A stretch of DNA of 21,997 nt from Heritagella sp051881655 (GCA_051881655.1 JBJEQH010000008.1:1-21997); one strand, 5' to 3'; positions 6,321-14,800 are shown, counted from the stretch's first letter. Numbers and translations are program-made. The notes: generated by a model from the sequence alone, not told the origin.

Positions 6321-7688
6321 TTATTCAACTTTGGGCAGTTTGGCAAAGCTGGCCTGCAGCTCTTCATCCGTGGGAATATAGTCAACCATCTTTCCGTCAT
6401 GGAACTTCTCGTATGCTACCATATCGAAATACCCGGTTCCGGTCAGGCCGAACACAATGGTCTTCTCCTCGCCGGTTTCCTTGCATTTCAGCGCTTCGTC
6501 AATGGCCACCCGGATTGCATGCGAGCTCTCCGGTGCGGGCAGAATCCCCTCTACTCTGGCGAACTGTTCGGCCGCCTGGAAGACCGCCGTCTGCTCCACC
6601 GAGGTGGCCTCCATCAGGCCGTCCGCATACAGCTGCGACAGCGTGGAGCTCATCCCATGGTAGCGCAGGCCGCCCGCATGGTTCGGCGACGGGATAAAGC
6701 CGCTGCCCAGGGTGTACATCTTTGCCAGCGGGCAGACCATACCGGTATCACAGAAATCATAGGCGTACTTGCCCCGCGTCAGGCTCGGGCAGGAGGCCGG
6801 TTCCACGGCGATGAACCGGTAATCCGCTTCGCCCCGCAGCTTTTCTCCCATAAAGGGCGCAATCAGGCCGCCCAGGTTCGAACCGCCGCCCGCGCAGCCA
6901 ATGATGATATCCGGCTTAATTCCATATTTGTCCAGGGCCGCTTTGGTCTCCAATCCAATCACCGACTGATGCAGCAGCACCTGATTGAGCACGCTGCCCA
7001 GCACATAGCGGTATCCCTCGGTGCTGGTCGCCACTTCCACGGCCTCGGAAATCGCACAGCCCAGGCTTCCGGTGGTGCCGGGATGCTCGGCCAGAATTTT
7101 GCGGCCGACCACCGTCTCCATGGACGGCGACGGGGTGACCGAAGCGCCGTAGGTGCGCATAACCTCACGGCGGAAGGGTTTCTGCTCATAGGAAACCTTG
7201 ACCATGTACACCTTGCAGTCCAGCCCAAAATACGAGCAGGCCATGGACAGCGCCGTGCCCCACTGGCCGGCACCGGTCTCGGTGGTCACACCCTTCAGCC
7301 CCTGCTTTTTGGCATAATACGCCTGAGCAATCGCAGAATTCAGCTTATGGCTGCCGCTGGTGTTGTTCCCCTCGAACTTATAGTAAATTTTGGCCGGCGT
7401 CTGCAGTTTTTCCTCCAGGCAATAGGCCCGCACCAGCGGAGAGGGGCGGTACATCCGGTAAAAATTGCGGATCTCCTCGGGAATGGCGAAATACGCAGTG
7501 GTGTCATCCAGCTCCTGCTTGACCAGTTCCTCGCAGAAAACGCCCGCCAGCTCCTCCGGCTTCATCGGCTGATGGGTGGCCGGATTCAGAAGCGGTGCCG
7601 GTTTATTCTTCATATCGGCGCGAAGATTGTACCAGCTTTTCGGCATTTCCGATTCTTCCAGATAGATTTTGTAGGGGATCTTTTCCAT
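6321..7688 (-). CDS. trpB: Tryptophan synthase beta chain, TrpB2 type
   Basis: A 455-residue PLP enzyme, longer than TrpB1 (about 400), with the N-terminal extension and sequence style of TrpB2 (IPYKIYLEESEMPKSWYNLR). The PLP lysine is K115 in GSHKLNSA, the catalytic glutamate is E137 in TETGAGQWG, and the phosphate loop is GCAGGGSNLGG. It joins indole and L-serine to give L-tryptophan. TrpB2 enzymes bind TrpA weakly or not at all, and there is no trpA or other trp gene beside it, so indole salvage is likely. A long leader with a UGG-specifier T-box precedes it, so expression rises when uncharged tRNA-Trp accumulates. Ribosome site is AAAGGA or the closer AAGGA before the ATG at 7688. Confidence 0.95.
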   Translation of the reverse strand: MEKIPYKIYLEESEMPKSWYNLRADMKNKPAPLLNPATHQPMKPEELAGVFCEELVKQELDDTTAYFAIPEEIRNFYRMYRPSPLVRAYCLEEKLQTPAKIYYKFEGNNTSGSHKLNSAIAQAYYAKKQGLKGVTTETGAGQWGTALSMACSYFGLDCKVYMVKVSYEQKPFRREVMRTYGASVTPSPSMETVVGRKILAEHPGTTGSLGCAISEAVEVATSTEGYRYVLGSVLNQVLLHQSVIGLETKAALDKYGIKPDIIIGCAGGGSNLGGLIAPFMGEKLRGEADYRFIAVEPASCPSLTRGKYAYDFCDTGMVCPLAKMYTLGSGFIPSPNHAGGLRYHGMSSTLSQLYADGLMEATSVEQTAVFQAAEQFARVEGILPAPESSHAIRVAIDEALKCKETGEEKTIVFGLTGTGYFDMVAYEKFHDGKMVDYIPTDEELQASFAKLPKVE

Positions 7689-7780
7689 TTTTCCTTCGTC
7701 CTTTCACAAATAAAATAGGGGAGCAGGATTTTTATCCACCGCACACCGGAATGCCAGAAAGCGGAGCAAAACGGGAAAAT

Positions 7781-7823
7781 AAAAAAATCCCGCCCCAGCC
7801 AAAAAATCTCTGCTGGGACAGGA
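7781..7823 (-). terminator. T-box intrinsic terminator (regulated)
   Basis: TCCTGTCCCAGC (7823-7812) pairs with GCTGGGGCGGGA (7799-7788), allowing two G-U pairs, and is followed by seven T (7787-7781). The 5' arm lies just after the T-box sequence; pairing of the competing antiterminator with uncharged tRNA would prevent it. Confidence 0.92.
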
Positions 7824-8069
7824 TTTCTCACATCCTGCGGTGCCACCCGGCTTGGTGCATCCAGAAGATACACCCACTTTGCGCATACTTTCCTATGCCG
7901 GCTGTTGTTTACGAAGCGCCCCGCTCCGTCTCCCATACTTGAAAGCCCATCGCTCTCTTTCTGTTCGCCCTCAGAAGTCCATTCGATTTTCCTTTTCTGC
8001 CGTGTTTCCACCCGCCCCGGCTCTCTGCTAAAGAAAAATAAGAAAATCTACTATTCTTCCTCATCGGTT
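7781..8069 (-). ncRNA. T-box leader riboswitch, tryptophan specific (UGG specifier)
   Basis: On the minus strand the leader shows T-box landmarks in order: GATGAGGAAGAATAGTAG at the stem I base, AGAGAG and GGGTGGAAAC distal elements, the specifier region GAATGGACTTCTGAG with UGG at 7981-7979, and the T-box sequence GGGTGGCACCGC at 7848-7837 that pairs with the tRNA CCA end. It ends in a 12-bp terminator (7823-7788). The region explains the 402-base gap before trpB. UGG is the only Trp codon, which agrees with the gene controlled. The 5' end is inferred from the promoter at 8076-8104. Confidence 0.93.
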
Positions 8070-8075
8070 TTTCTT

Positions 8076-8104
8076 ATCGTAGCACAAGGCTCATCGGCTG
8101 TCAA
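8076..8104 (-). promoter_or_regulatory. Promoter for the T-box leader and trpB
   Basis: Minus-strand -35 TTGACA (8104-8099, perfect) and -10 TACGAT (8081-8076) with a 17-bp spacer. The -35 lies inside the last codons of the methyltransferase gene, so trpB is transcribed separately from its neighbour. Confidence 0.75.
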
Positions 8105-9104
8105 GAGCCGGTTCTCCCTGCGGACACGAATTTCCGGCAAAAGGGGGTTCTTTCCCCAGCTGCCGCACCAGTTCGCGCAGATGACCGCCGTCCGTCCCAC
8201 AGCAGCCGCCAAACAGTCTCAGCCCAAATTGCCGGTACAAAGCAGCCATCTCGCTGGCCAGATCCTGGGGAGAGGAGATATACAGCTCCTGTGCCTGATC
8301 CAGCTGCTCGTAAGGTAAGGGCGAGGTATTGGCCTGAATACCGCAGAAACGGCGGCGCACCAGGTCGGTGCGGTTTACCGGCTGTGAAAGCGCCCGGCGG
8401 AGAATGGAGGGATGCACACAGTTGGTCATGTACCCCAGCGGCACCGGAAAAACTGCCGCGTCAATCGCCTGGACGGCCATATGAATGGGAGTTCCGTCGA
8501 TCAGACAGCCGTTTTCCCGAATGGTAAAGCTGATCAGATAGGGCAGCCCGGTCTGCGCCATGGCCCGGGCCATCCCGATGGCCTCCGGCAGGGTGGGCAG
8601 AATCCCGGCATACAAAAAATCGGCCCCGGCCCGGCACATAGCATCCGCCTGCCAGCTGTGAAAGGTAAAGGCCTCCTCCTTCGGCAGGCATCCCTCCCCG
8701 GTATAGGCATCCCCCCGGCATCCCATCAGCCCTCCGGCAAAAACGGGCGGAAGATCCGCATCCAGCACACGCCTCAAAGCCAGCTGTTCCCGCAGGAAGC
8801 GGACATTCTCGGTCAGCAGATCCGCCGAAAAACCGGCCCGCGCCATCCGTTCCCGGTTGGCGCGCCGGGTGGGCGTTGTGGCCAGAAAGGGAACACCGGC
8901 CTGCCGGGCGATGGCGGCGTATTCCCTCCATAAAGCCGACAGCGCCCGACGCCCGTCCGATGAACGAATCAGTGCCGCCATGGCCACCTGTTCATCAAAC
9001 TGCAGTCCGTATTCCCTCTTCAGGCGCTCACCCAATGCGCCTTCCATCAGCAGAAGGGGGGCTTTTTCAAAGCACTCCGGCAGCGACGGCCCCTTATTTT
9101 CCAT
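8091..9104 (-). CDS. Homocysteine S-methyltransferase family protein
   Basis: A 337-residue stand-alone methyltransferase barrel. The zinc ligands are present: C229 in MTNCVHP and C301-C302 in GGCCGTD. The N-terminal block LMEGALGERL and the FLATTPTRRANRERM segment match the family, which moves a methyl group to the thiol of homocysteine (or a similar thiol) from S-methylmethionine, betaine or a related donor. There are no folate or cobalamin domains, so it is not a full MetH; the donor is unknown. GGGAGG lies 9 bases before the ATG. The start overlaps the end of the DUF5662 gene by 11 bases, so the two are co-translated. The promoter for trpB lies in its 3' end. Confidence 0.9.
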   Translation of the reverse strand: MENKGPSLPECFEKAPLLLMEGALGERLKREYGLQFDEQVAMAALIRSSDGRRALSALWREYAAIARQAGVPFLATTPTRRANRERMARAGFSADLLTENVRFLREQLALRRVLDADLPPVFAGGLMGCRGDAYTGEGCLPKEEAFTFHSWQADAMCRAGADFLYAGILPTLPEAIGMARAMAQTGLPYLISFTIRENGCLIDGTPIHMAVQAIDAAVFPVPLGYMTNCVHPSILRRALSQPVNRTDLVRRRFCGIQANTSPLPYEQLDQAQELYISSPQDLASEMAALYRQFGLRLFGGCCGTDGGHLRELVRQLGKEPPFAGNSCPQGEPALDSR

Positions 9105-9633
9105 TCTTCAGTACCTCCCGGCGGATATAGGCAAAGGTCTCCTCCTCCCCCTTTTCCGCCAGCATGCGAAGCAGTTTCTCCAGCAGGGCATCGGTCTCCG
9201 GGTGGATTAAATAGTGCCCACGGGAGTGCTGGTAATACTCCAACGGATCCGTCTGCCGGTATTTCTCCCCGCGGTACACCTTGCTGGCCGCCACGCGGTC
9301 ACAGAACATCTCCACCACATAGCGCACCGGCATCTTCATACCGCACATTGCGTGGTCGCCGTCCACGGCATAGTCAATCCAATACTCCATATGATGTCGG
9401 TTGCGCCCTTTATGATGCAGCCAGGCGCTGCTGTAGCCCTGTTCCTTGCGTTCAATGTTATTGGGGCTTTGATTCCCCTGGAAATAACGGGCGCCCACCC
9501 GAAATTCCACCGGGCTGTATTTGGATAAATCGTGCAGCAGCCCCTGCTTATACAGCCCCACCTGAAAGCAGTGCCGGCGCACCAGCTTGCGGTGATGCTG
9601 GATGGTGCGCAGATGTGACCAGGCTTTTCCCAC
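9094..9633 (-). CDS. DUF5662 family protein (HD-like histidine pattern)
   Basis: A 179-residue soluble protein recognised as DUF5662 by its pattern: RTIQHHRKLV near the N terminus, LLHDLSKYSPVEF (32-44) and HHKGRNRHHMEYW (73-85). Spaced His and Asp residues (H13/H14, H33-D34, H73/H74, H80/H81) suggest a metal-binding, HD-like helical fold, but no activity is known to me. It starts at GTG 9633, supported by a strong AAGGAGG with an 8-base spacer. It overlaps the methyltransferase gene downstream. No good promoter is seen in the 45 bases between it and the secF terminator, so it may depend on read-through or a weak promoter. Confidence 0.85.
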   Translation of the reverse strand: MGKAWSHLRTIQHHRKLVRRHCFQVGLYKQGLLHDLSKYSPVEFRVGARYFQGNQSPNNIERKEQGYSSAWLHHKGRNRHHMEYWIDYAVDGDHAMCGMKMPVRYVVEMFCDRVAASKVYRGEKYRQTDPLEYYQHSRGHYLIHPETDALLEKLLRMLAEKGEEETFAYIRREVLKNGK

Positions 9634-9677
9634 TTCCGTCTCCTCCTTCCGGGCAATATTCTTTGCTTTTTAGAGAT

Positions 9678-9718
9678 AAAAAATGCCTTCTGCCCGGGAA
9701 GGGACAGAGGGCATTTTT
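9678..9718 (-). terminator. Rho-independent terminator after secF
   Basis: On the minus strand AAAAATGCC (9718-9710) pairs with GGCATTTTT (9687-9679), with an inner TCTG/CAGA pairing. A T-rich tail follows. It lies 11 bases after the secF stop. Confidence 0.85.
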
Positions 9719-9728
9719 CTCGTTTTGA

Positions 9729-10691
9729 TCAGGCCTTAGCTCCTGCTGCGGCGCGTTTTTTCTTTTTGTGGTTCTGCCACATGACATACAGCGGGCAGGC
9801 AACACACAGCGATGAGTAGCAGCCGCTGATTACGCCGAACATCATCGGCAGGGCAAAGGAAGTGACCGAATCCAGCTGATAGGCCATTCCCACAATATAC
9901 ACCACCGTAATCGCCACAAACGTGGTAATCGAGGTATTCAGACAGCGGGTCAAGTTCTGGTTGATGGAAACATTCATCAGCTCTTCATAGCCGACCTTCG
10001 GCCCCATCAGGCGGCGATTTTCACGCAGACGGTCATACAGAACAATGGTATCGTTCAGCGAATAACCCAAAACGGTGAGAACCACGGCGATGAAGCTGTC
10101 GTTGATGGGCATACGGAAAATAACAAAGACAAAATAGACCACCAGCACGTCGTGAATCAGAGCAATAATTCCCGTCACGCCTGCGGACATACCGCCGATT
10201 TTCTTAAAGCGGAATGCGACATACAGGATCAGCAGAACGGCCGCCAGTGCAATGGCCACCATGCACTTGGCAAAGAATTTTCCGCCCATGGTGGCATCGA
10301 CGCTGCTGGATTCCTCCAGGGCCATGCCCGCATCGGGGTATTCCTTTTCCAATCCTTCCAGAATAGCTTTCTGCTCATTGGGGGCAACGGTAGCGGCGCC
10401 CGCAAACGTCAGGCTGATCTGCTCCACCGTCTCCGAGGAAGCCGAGGTCTGGACGTTGTGGTTGATGGCCACATCGGCACTTTTGCCCGTGGCTTCTTCC
10501 ACAATCGCGGCCACCTTTTCCGCATCCACTTCGCCCGTATAGGAATACTTGATGATCGTACCGCCGCGGAACTGGATGGACAGGTCGGTGCCGAAAATAA
10601 AGTTGCAGAGAATGCCAACCACCAAAATCGCAGCCGAGATCAGGAAAAAGACTTTTCTGTGTGCAAAGAAATCAATCTTAAATTTTTTCAT
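9729..10691 (-). CDS. secF: Protein translocase subunit SecF
   Basis: A 320-residue inner-membrane protein. TM1 is near residues 13-34, followed by the extracytoplasmic domain beginning DLSIQFRGGTIIKYSY, then five TM helices. The signature GYSLNDTIVLYDRLRENRR and the downstream SINQNLTRCLNTSITTF are intact. With SecD it forms the SecDF complex that uses the proton or sodium gradient to help pull proteins through SecYEG. Start: ATG 10691 forms an ATGA overlap with the secD stop and has GGAGG with a 9-base spacer. An in-frame GTG at 10715 lies inside secD and is less likely. Translationally coupled to secD. Basic Lys-rich C-terminal tail. Confidence 0.96.
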   Translation of the reverse strand: MKKFKIDFFAHRKVFFLISAAILVVGILCNFIFGTDLSIQFRGGTIIKYSYTGEVDAEKVAAIVEEATGKSADVAINHNVQTSASSETVEQISLTFAGAATVAPNEQKAILEGLEKEYPDAGMALEESSSVDATMGGKFFAKCMVAIALAAVLLILYVAFRFKKIGGMSAGVTGIIALIHDVLVVYFVFVIFRMPINDSFIAVVLTVLGYSLNDTIVLYDRLRENRRLMGPKVGYEELMNVSINQNLTRCLNTSITTFVAITVVYIVGMAYQLDSVTSFALPMMFGVISGCYSSLCVACPLYVMWQNHKKKKRAAAGAKA

Positions 10692-12121
10692 TTCCTGGGA
10701 CCTCCGAACAGCCACTTATGGCGCAGCGATTTGTAGCCGGACAGTGAGCGAAGCATGACCCGCACACAGAACACGCTCATGACAAAGTTGCAGATCACAC
10801 TGACCAACAGCGTATAGCCGAAGGAGTAGATCGAACCGGTCGTAGAAGCGCCGAAGAGCATCGAGAGAATATTGCTAGGGCCAAATACCGCCATCAGAAT
10901 CACCGCCACGATAATCACGGTGATATTGCCGTCGAAAATCGCCCAGAAGCTGCTGCTGTTGCCCTTCTTGATGGCACCGTCCAGAGAACGGCCCGCCCAC
11001 AGCTCTTCTTTAATCCGCGTAAACGTGATCACGTTGGCATCCACAGCCATACCAATGCCCAGGATAATACCGGAAATACCCGGCAGGGTCATGGTGAAGC
11101 TGTTCATGCCGCCGAAATATCCGCTGATAAAGGCGAAGGTCAGTCCAATATGCCCCAGCAGGGCGATCACTGCCACTGCGCCGGGCAGACGGTACATGAG
11201 AATCATGAAGACCGCAATCAGAATAAAGGCGATGATGCCGGCCAGCAGCATGGCATCCAGCGAGGAAGCGCCCATGGTGGGGCTGATCGTGCTGTAGCTC
11301 TTCACTTCCAGCTCAAAGGGAAGGGAGCCGGCCTGAATTTTATTGGCCAGGGCCGAAGCCTGGGCCGGGGTGAACCCCTTGGTGCCGTCGGCATTGGTCC
11401 CGCCGCTGATCGTGCATTTTCCGTCCGGAATTTTCTCGTTGACCACCGGGTTCGAGATCATCACATCATCCATCCAGATGGAGATAATCTCGCCGGTCAG
11501 GCGATCGGTCGCCTCGGCAAAAGCTTCCTTTCCTTCGTCATCGAATTCCAGTGCGACCACATACTCGGTTGCGCCGGTATTCTGGTCCTGAATCATCTGG
11601 GCCTTGGCCGAAATAACGTGGCTGCCATCCAGAATGACCTTTTCGGCGGTATCCCCTTTCGGGACCGTCGCCACTTCATTGCCGTTGGCGTCAATTTCCG
11701 TTGTTTCGTATTCGTCCCCTTCACGGAAAGTCAGCTGAGCGGTCGATCCCAGTTCCTCAATGGCACTCTCCGGATTGAAATCCTCCTCATCGCTGTTCCA
11801 GGGGAACCGGACGATAATGTGGTCATTGCCGGCATCGGTGTACAGCTCGTAATCGGTGATGTTGTTATTCACCAGGCGCAGCTTGATAATCTCCTCCGCT
11901 GCGGCCAGCTGTTCATCCGTCGCATCAATCCCATCCGCCGGAACAAAGGTGACTTCCACACCGCCGCGGATATCAGTACCCCAGCGGATGTCTCCCACAC
12001 CCTTTACATAGGTGAGTTTCATGTCACCATTCTGGCCATACACGCCAAAAATCGAGGTGTAAGTAAACAGCAGGATCAGGATGGCGACGATGAAAAATAC
12101 GATTTTCGGGGTCTTTTTCAT
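10688..12121 (-). CDS. secD: Protein translocase subunit SecD
   Basis: A 477-residue inner-membrane protein. TM1 covers about residues 5-27, a long extracytoplasmic region follows (DIRWGTDIRGGVEVTF early on), and five TM helices form the C-terminal third. The family motif GMAVDANVITFTRIKEEL is intact, followed by SFWAIFDGNITVI. It works with SecF in the late steps of protein export. Start: ATG 12121 gives MKKTPKIVFF and has GGAGG with an 8-base spacer. The in-frame TTG at 12136 and ATG at 12127 are too close to that site or lie upstream of it. It begins the operon from the promoter at 12217-12245. Keeping secD and secF as two genes is common in Clostridia, whereas Bacillus has a fusion. Confidence 0.96.
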   Translation of the reverse strand: MKKTPKIVFFIVAILILLFTYTSIFGVYGQNGDMKLTYVKGVGDIRWGTDIRGGVEVTFVPADGIDATDEQLAAAEEIIKLRLVNNNITDYELYTDAGNDHIIVRFPWNSDEEDFNPESAIEELGSTAQLTFREGDEYETTEIDANGNEVATVPKGDTAEKVILDGSHVISAKAQMIQDQNTGATEYVVALEFDDEGKEAFAEATDRLTGEIISIWMDDVMISNPVVNEKIPDGKCTISGGTNADGTKGFTPAQASALANKIQAGSLPFELEVKSYSTISPTMGASSLDAMLLAGIIAFILIAVFMILMYRLPGAVAVIALLGHIGLTFAFISGYFGGMNSFTMTLPGISGIILGIGMAVDANVITFTRIKEELWAGRSLDGAIKKGNSSSFWAIFDGNITVIIVAVILMAVFGPSNILSMLFGASTTGSIYSFGYTLLVSVICNFVMSVFCVRVMLRSLSGYKSLRHKWLFGGPRK

Positions 12122-12216
12122 GCGCATATCCTCCAATATTCGTGTTTTGCAAGGCTGCGGAAACGAACGGGAAAACAGCGCTTTTCCATTTTTCGCAATC
12201 TCGCGATAACGTGTCT

Positions 12217-12245
12217 ATTATAGAAGGAATCAGGAGAAAAGTCAA
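12217..12245 (-). promoter_or_regulatory. Promoter of secDF
   Basis: -35 TTGACT (12245-12240) and -10 TATAAT (12222-12217) on the minus strand with a 17-bp spacer, near consensus. The leader to the ATG is about 90 bases with no recognised element. Confidence 0.85.
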
Positions 12246-12307
12246 TTCAAAACCGGTAAGATCGCAGGAATACAGGGATTATTCACAAAGAACCAAAGAA
12301 ATTTTTG

Positions 12308-12370
12308 TCGCAAAAACCGCCTTTTTTCGCGCCTCTGGAGTCCCGGGGGACGTGAGCGCCAACAGCTCTC
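12308..12370 (-). other. Weak hairpins downstream of the ABC permease, doubtful terminator
   Basis: After the permease stop the minus strand carries an imperfect stem (GCGCTC with GAGGCGC, enclosing GTCCC/GGGAC) and then a short T run (GGTTTTTGCG), which does not directly follow the stem. The operon may end here, but no clean terminator is visible. Confidence 0.25.
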
Positions 12371-13102
12371 TCAAGCCGGTGCCGAAACCCGGCGGTGGAA
12401 AAGCCACATCGCCAGCACCAGCAGAAGGCCCGCCCACAGAAGCGTGAGCAAAAACGGCTCCAGCGCTCCGGCCCAGTCCCCCGTCAGCGCCAGCTGGGCG
12501 GCCTGTACTGCCGATGCAAACGGGAGAAAACGGCAGATCTGCTCAAACACCCCGCCGATCAGCGACAGGTCAAACCAGATCCCGCTGAGCCAGGCCGCCA
12601 CATTGACCAGAAGCGACGCCGCTCCGCTGACCGCTTTTTCGCTGCACACCGTTCCCAGCAGCAGCCCGGCCGCCGTGAAAAAGACGGCCACCGGCAGCAG
12701 AACCGGCAGGCACAGCAGCATATTCAGACAGGGAGTCAGCCCCAGCAGAATCGCTGTCAGGAAGCACACCGCATACTGCCCGGCTGCCGCCGGCACCAGC
12801 GGAAGCAAATAGCCCCCCATAAAATCCGCCGCCGTCATAGGGGTGGTGAGCAGCCGCATCAGAAACGAGGAACCGCGGTCCCGGGCGACCAGTGTCCCGG
12901 CAAACAGGGATAAAAAGGACAGACCGAACACGGCCATGCCGGGGGTCAGCTTACTGAGAGCGAAGAGCTCCACGGGAATGTTTCGCTGGATAACGGACAG
13001 CAGCACCAGTAGAATCACCGGAAATCCCAAAAAGAAAACCAGCATCATCGGATCGCGGATCAGTTCTCTCAGATTTCGGGATGCAAATGCACGCATTCTC
13101 AT
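12371..13102 (-). CDS. ABC-2 type transporter permease
   Basis: A 243-residue integral membrane protein with about six hydrophobic segments, in the order of ABC2_membrane permeases: a short cytoplasmic start (RAFASRNLRELIRDPMMLVFFLGFPVILLV), then helices ending near residue 235. Start: ATG 13102 overlaps the ATPase stop as ATGA and has GAGGAGG with a 7-base spacer; the longer reading frame to 13168 would run far into the ATPase gene. It should dimerise and pair with the ATPase encoded just upstream to export a drug, peptide or lipid. Substrate cannot be told. The LytTR-DUF3021 genes ahead of it suggest induction by a peptide or membrane stress. Confidence 0.88.
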   Translation of the reverse strand: MRMRAFASRNLRELIRDPMMLVFFLGFPVILLVLLSVIQRNIPVELFALSKLTPGMAVFGLSFLSLFAGTLVARDRGSSFLMRLLTTPMTAADFMGGYLLPLVPAAAGQYAVCFLTAILLGLTPCLNMLLCLPVLLPVAVFFTAAGLLLGTVCSEKAVSGAASLLVNVAAWLSGIWFDLSLIGGVFEQICRFLPFASAVQAAQLALTGDWAGALEPFLLTLLWAGLLLVLAMWLFHRRVSAPA

Positions 13103-13842
13103 GACGGTTCCTCCTCTACCAGCCGGACGAAGGCCTCTTCCAGGTTTTCCCCGCCGGTTTTTTCGCACAGTTCTTCCACTTTGCCCTCAGCCAGCAGGCG
13201 TCCGCCAGCCATAATCCCCACCCGGTCGGACAGGGCCTGTGCCTCCTCCATATAGTGGGTAGTCAGCAGGATGGTGGTTTTCCCCTTCAGGCTCTCCACT
13301 TCTCTCCATAATTCCCGCCGGGCCAGCACATCCAACCCCAGGGTGGGTTCATCCAGATACAGCACCTGCGGTTCCCCGATCAGCGCCATGGCGATGCTCA
13401 GCCTTCGCTGCCAGCCGCCGGACAGGGTTTTGGCCCTTCTGTCCTTTACCGGATGCAGCCCCAGGGCCGTCATCGTATCCGAGGCCCTTTTCTGTCCCTC
13501 CTTTTTCCCCAGACCGTGTACCCGGGCCATCAATTCCAGATTCTCCCGCACGGTCAGCAGCCCGGCCACTGCCGTTTCCTGGGGGGAAACCGCCGTCATG
13601 CTGCGCACGGCTTCCGTCTCCTGCGGCACCTTCTTCCCCAAAATCTCCAGGGTTCCCCCATCGGGCCGCAGCAGACCGGTCAGCAGTTTCATGGTGGTGG
13701 TTTTTCCCGCCCCATTTACCCCCAGCAGCGCATACAGCTCCCCGGGGAAAACCTGGAGATTCAGCCCCTGCACCGCCATAACCGGACCGAAAGCCTTTCT
13801 CACATCCCGGCACAGGATCGCCGGTTTTTTTTCTTCTCTCAT
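13099..13842 (-). CDS. ABC transporter ATP-binding protein
   Basis: A 247-residue nucleotide-binding subunit. Walker A GVNGAGKTTT (41-50), Q-loop at Q89, signature LSGGWQRRL (140-148), Walker B VLYLDEPTLGLD (160-171) and H-loop H196 (LLTTHYMEE) are all intact, so it should hydrolyse ATP. It is of the drug/polysaccharide-export class (DRA-like) that pairs with ABC-2 permeases. The start overlaps the DUF3021 stop as ATGA, with a GGAG site 6 bases upstream, and its end overlaps the permease start in the same way. Three genes in a row are thus translationally coupled. Confidence 0.95.
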   Translation of the reverse strand: MREEKKPAILCRDVRKAFGPVMAVQGLNLQVFPGELYALLGVNGAGKTTTMKLLTGLLRPDGGTLEILGKKVPQETEAVRSMTAVSPQETAVAGLLTVRENLELMARVHGLGKKEGQKRASDTMTALGLHPVKDRRAKTLSGGWQRRLSIAMALIGEPQVLYLDEPTLGLDVLARRELWREVESLKGKTTILLTTHYMEEAQALSDRVGIMAGGRLLAEGKVEELCEKTGGENLEEAFVRLVEEEPS

Positions 13843-14309
13843 GATTCTCTCCTCTTCTCCTCCTGCAGTTTCTGGTTAATGGCCGCCACCATCCGGCGGT
13901 TCACCTGCCAGCGAATCAGATAGGTCAGTGCATAGGTGAAAAACAGGTTTCCCACCATGGACAGTACGCCGATTCCGTTTTCGGGCATATAGCAAATCCA
14001 CACAAACGGGGCGTAAAAGCACAGTGTAATGAGAAAATGGATTACACTGCAGCGCAGCAGGCTCCAGTCCTCTTTTTCAAAGATAAACGAGGCCTCACAG
14101 AATGTGACCCCTACCAGCCCGGTCAGCAGATTCTGCATATGCACGGCATTGATTTCGCTGCCGCAGTGCTCCACCAGAAACGGCATGGCCGGAATATACT
14201 CGCCGTTTCCTATGCACATGGAAATCACCAGATTCACAAGATAACCGATGAAAATTCCGCAGCCCATCCCCAGGAAGAACCGAAGGATAATCTGTTTGAT
14301 GCGTTTCAT
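13839..14309 (-). CDS. DUF3021 family membrane protein (likely partner of the LytTR regulator)
   Basis: A 156-residue protein with four predicted TM helices (about residues 8-33, 58-78, 90-111 and 115-137) and a basic cytoplasmic tail ending QEEKRRES. The order LytTR then DUF3021 is the arrangement of LytTR regulatory systems, where a small membrane protein such as HdrM or BrsM of streptococci holds the regulator inactive. That role is inferred here from order and topology. Start: ATG 14309 with AGGAGG 6 bases upstream; the longer frame to 14372 overlaps the LytTR gene and lacks such a site. It lies 13 bases after the LytTR stop, which sits beside its ribosome site. Confidence 0.87.
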   Translation of the reverse strand: MKRIKQIILRFFLGMGCGIFIGYLVNLVISMCIGNGEYIPAMPFLVEHCGSEINAVHMQNLLTGLVGVTFCEASFIFEKEDWSLLRCSVIHFLITLCFYAPFVWICYMPENGIGVLSMVGNLFFTYALTYLIRWQVNRRMVAAINQKLQEEKRRES

Positions 14310-14322
14310 ACGTTTCCTCCTC

Positions 14323-14766
14323 TCACAGTTCCAGTGCTTTTCGAATGCGGGGGACATACCGCCGGGAGACATAGGTGGTAATGCCGCCCTCCAGAATGAC
14401 GGCGATGGTTCCGGTCAGAGATACGTCCAGCCGGCAGATGCGGCGTCGGTTGACGATCTCGGAGTGCGAGATGCGCAGAAAGGCCTCGCTCCCCAGCCGT
14501 TCCTCCAGCTCATACAGGCGCTCCCGCAGCTGATAGGTCCCTTCCATCGTCTGGGCAAACACCTTCTGGTTCTCCCCGTACAGCCGCAGGATTTTTTCCG
14601 GAACCAGCGGGGTCACCGTATCCTGCCGGTAGCCGTTTAGGGTCTTGTTGCCGGACGGATGCCCCGCCAGCTGCAGAATTTTCTCGATTTCCGGCGTCAG
14701 GGCCGCTGCGCGGATCAGAATTTCCGGCTCCGGATACTCCTCACGGATCTCCAGATGGATTTTCAT
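14323..14766 (-). CDS. LytTR-family DNA-binding transcriptional regulator
   Basis: A 147-residue regulator with no receiver domain. Residues about 45-145 form the LytTR domain, with the motifs FLRISHSEIVNRRRI (96-110) and TTYVSRRYVPRIRKAL (130-145). The N-terminal 40 residues are a small domain of the kind found in these stand-alone regulators. Activity is therefore probably set by its membrane partner (DUF3021, next gene) rather than by phosphorylation. Start: ATG 14766 with AAGGAGG and a 9-base spacer; the in-frame extension to 14916 crosses the promoter. LytTR proteins bind paired 9-bp direct repeats about 21 bp apart, and such a pair lies just upstream (14840-14868), suggesting autoregulation of the four-gene operon. 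Confidence 0.93.
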   Translation of the reverse strand: MKIHLEIREEYPEPEILIRAAALTPEIEKILQLAGHPSGNKTLNGYRQDTVTPLVPEKILRLYGENQKVFAQTMEGTYQLRERLYELEERLGSEAFLRISHSEIVNRRRICRLDVSLTGTIAVILEGGITTYVSRRYVPRIRKALEL

Positions 14767-14800
14767 GGGCGGCACCCTCCTTCCTTTTTCTTCTGCCTTT

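Noticed and set aside
10692..10715. Upstream GTG start for secF
   Set aside because: It would overlap secD by nearly 30 bases without a suitable ribosome site, whereas the ATG at 10691 has GGAGG and an ATGA junction.
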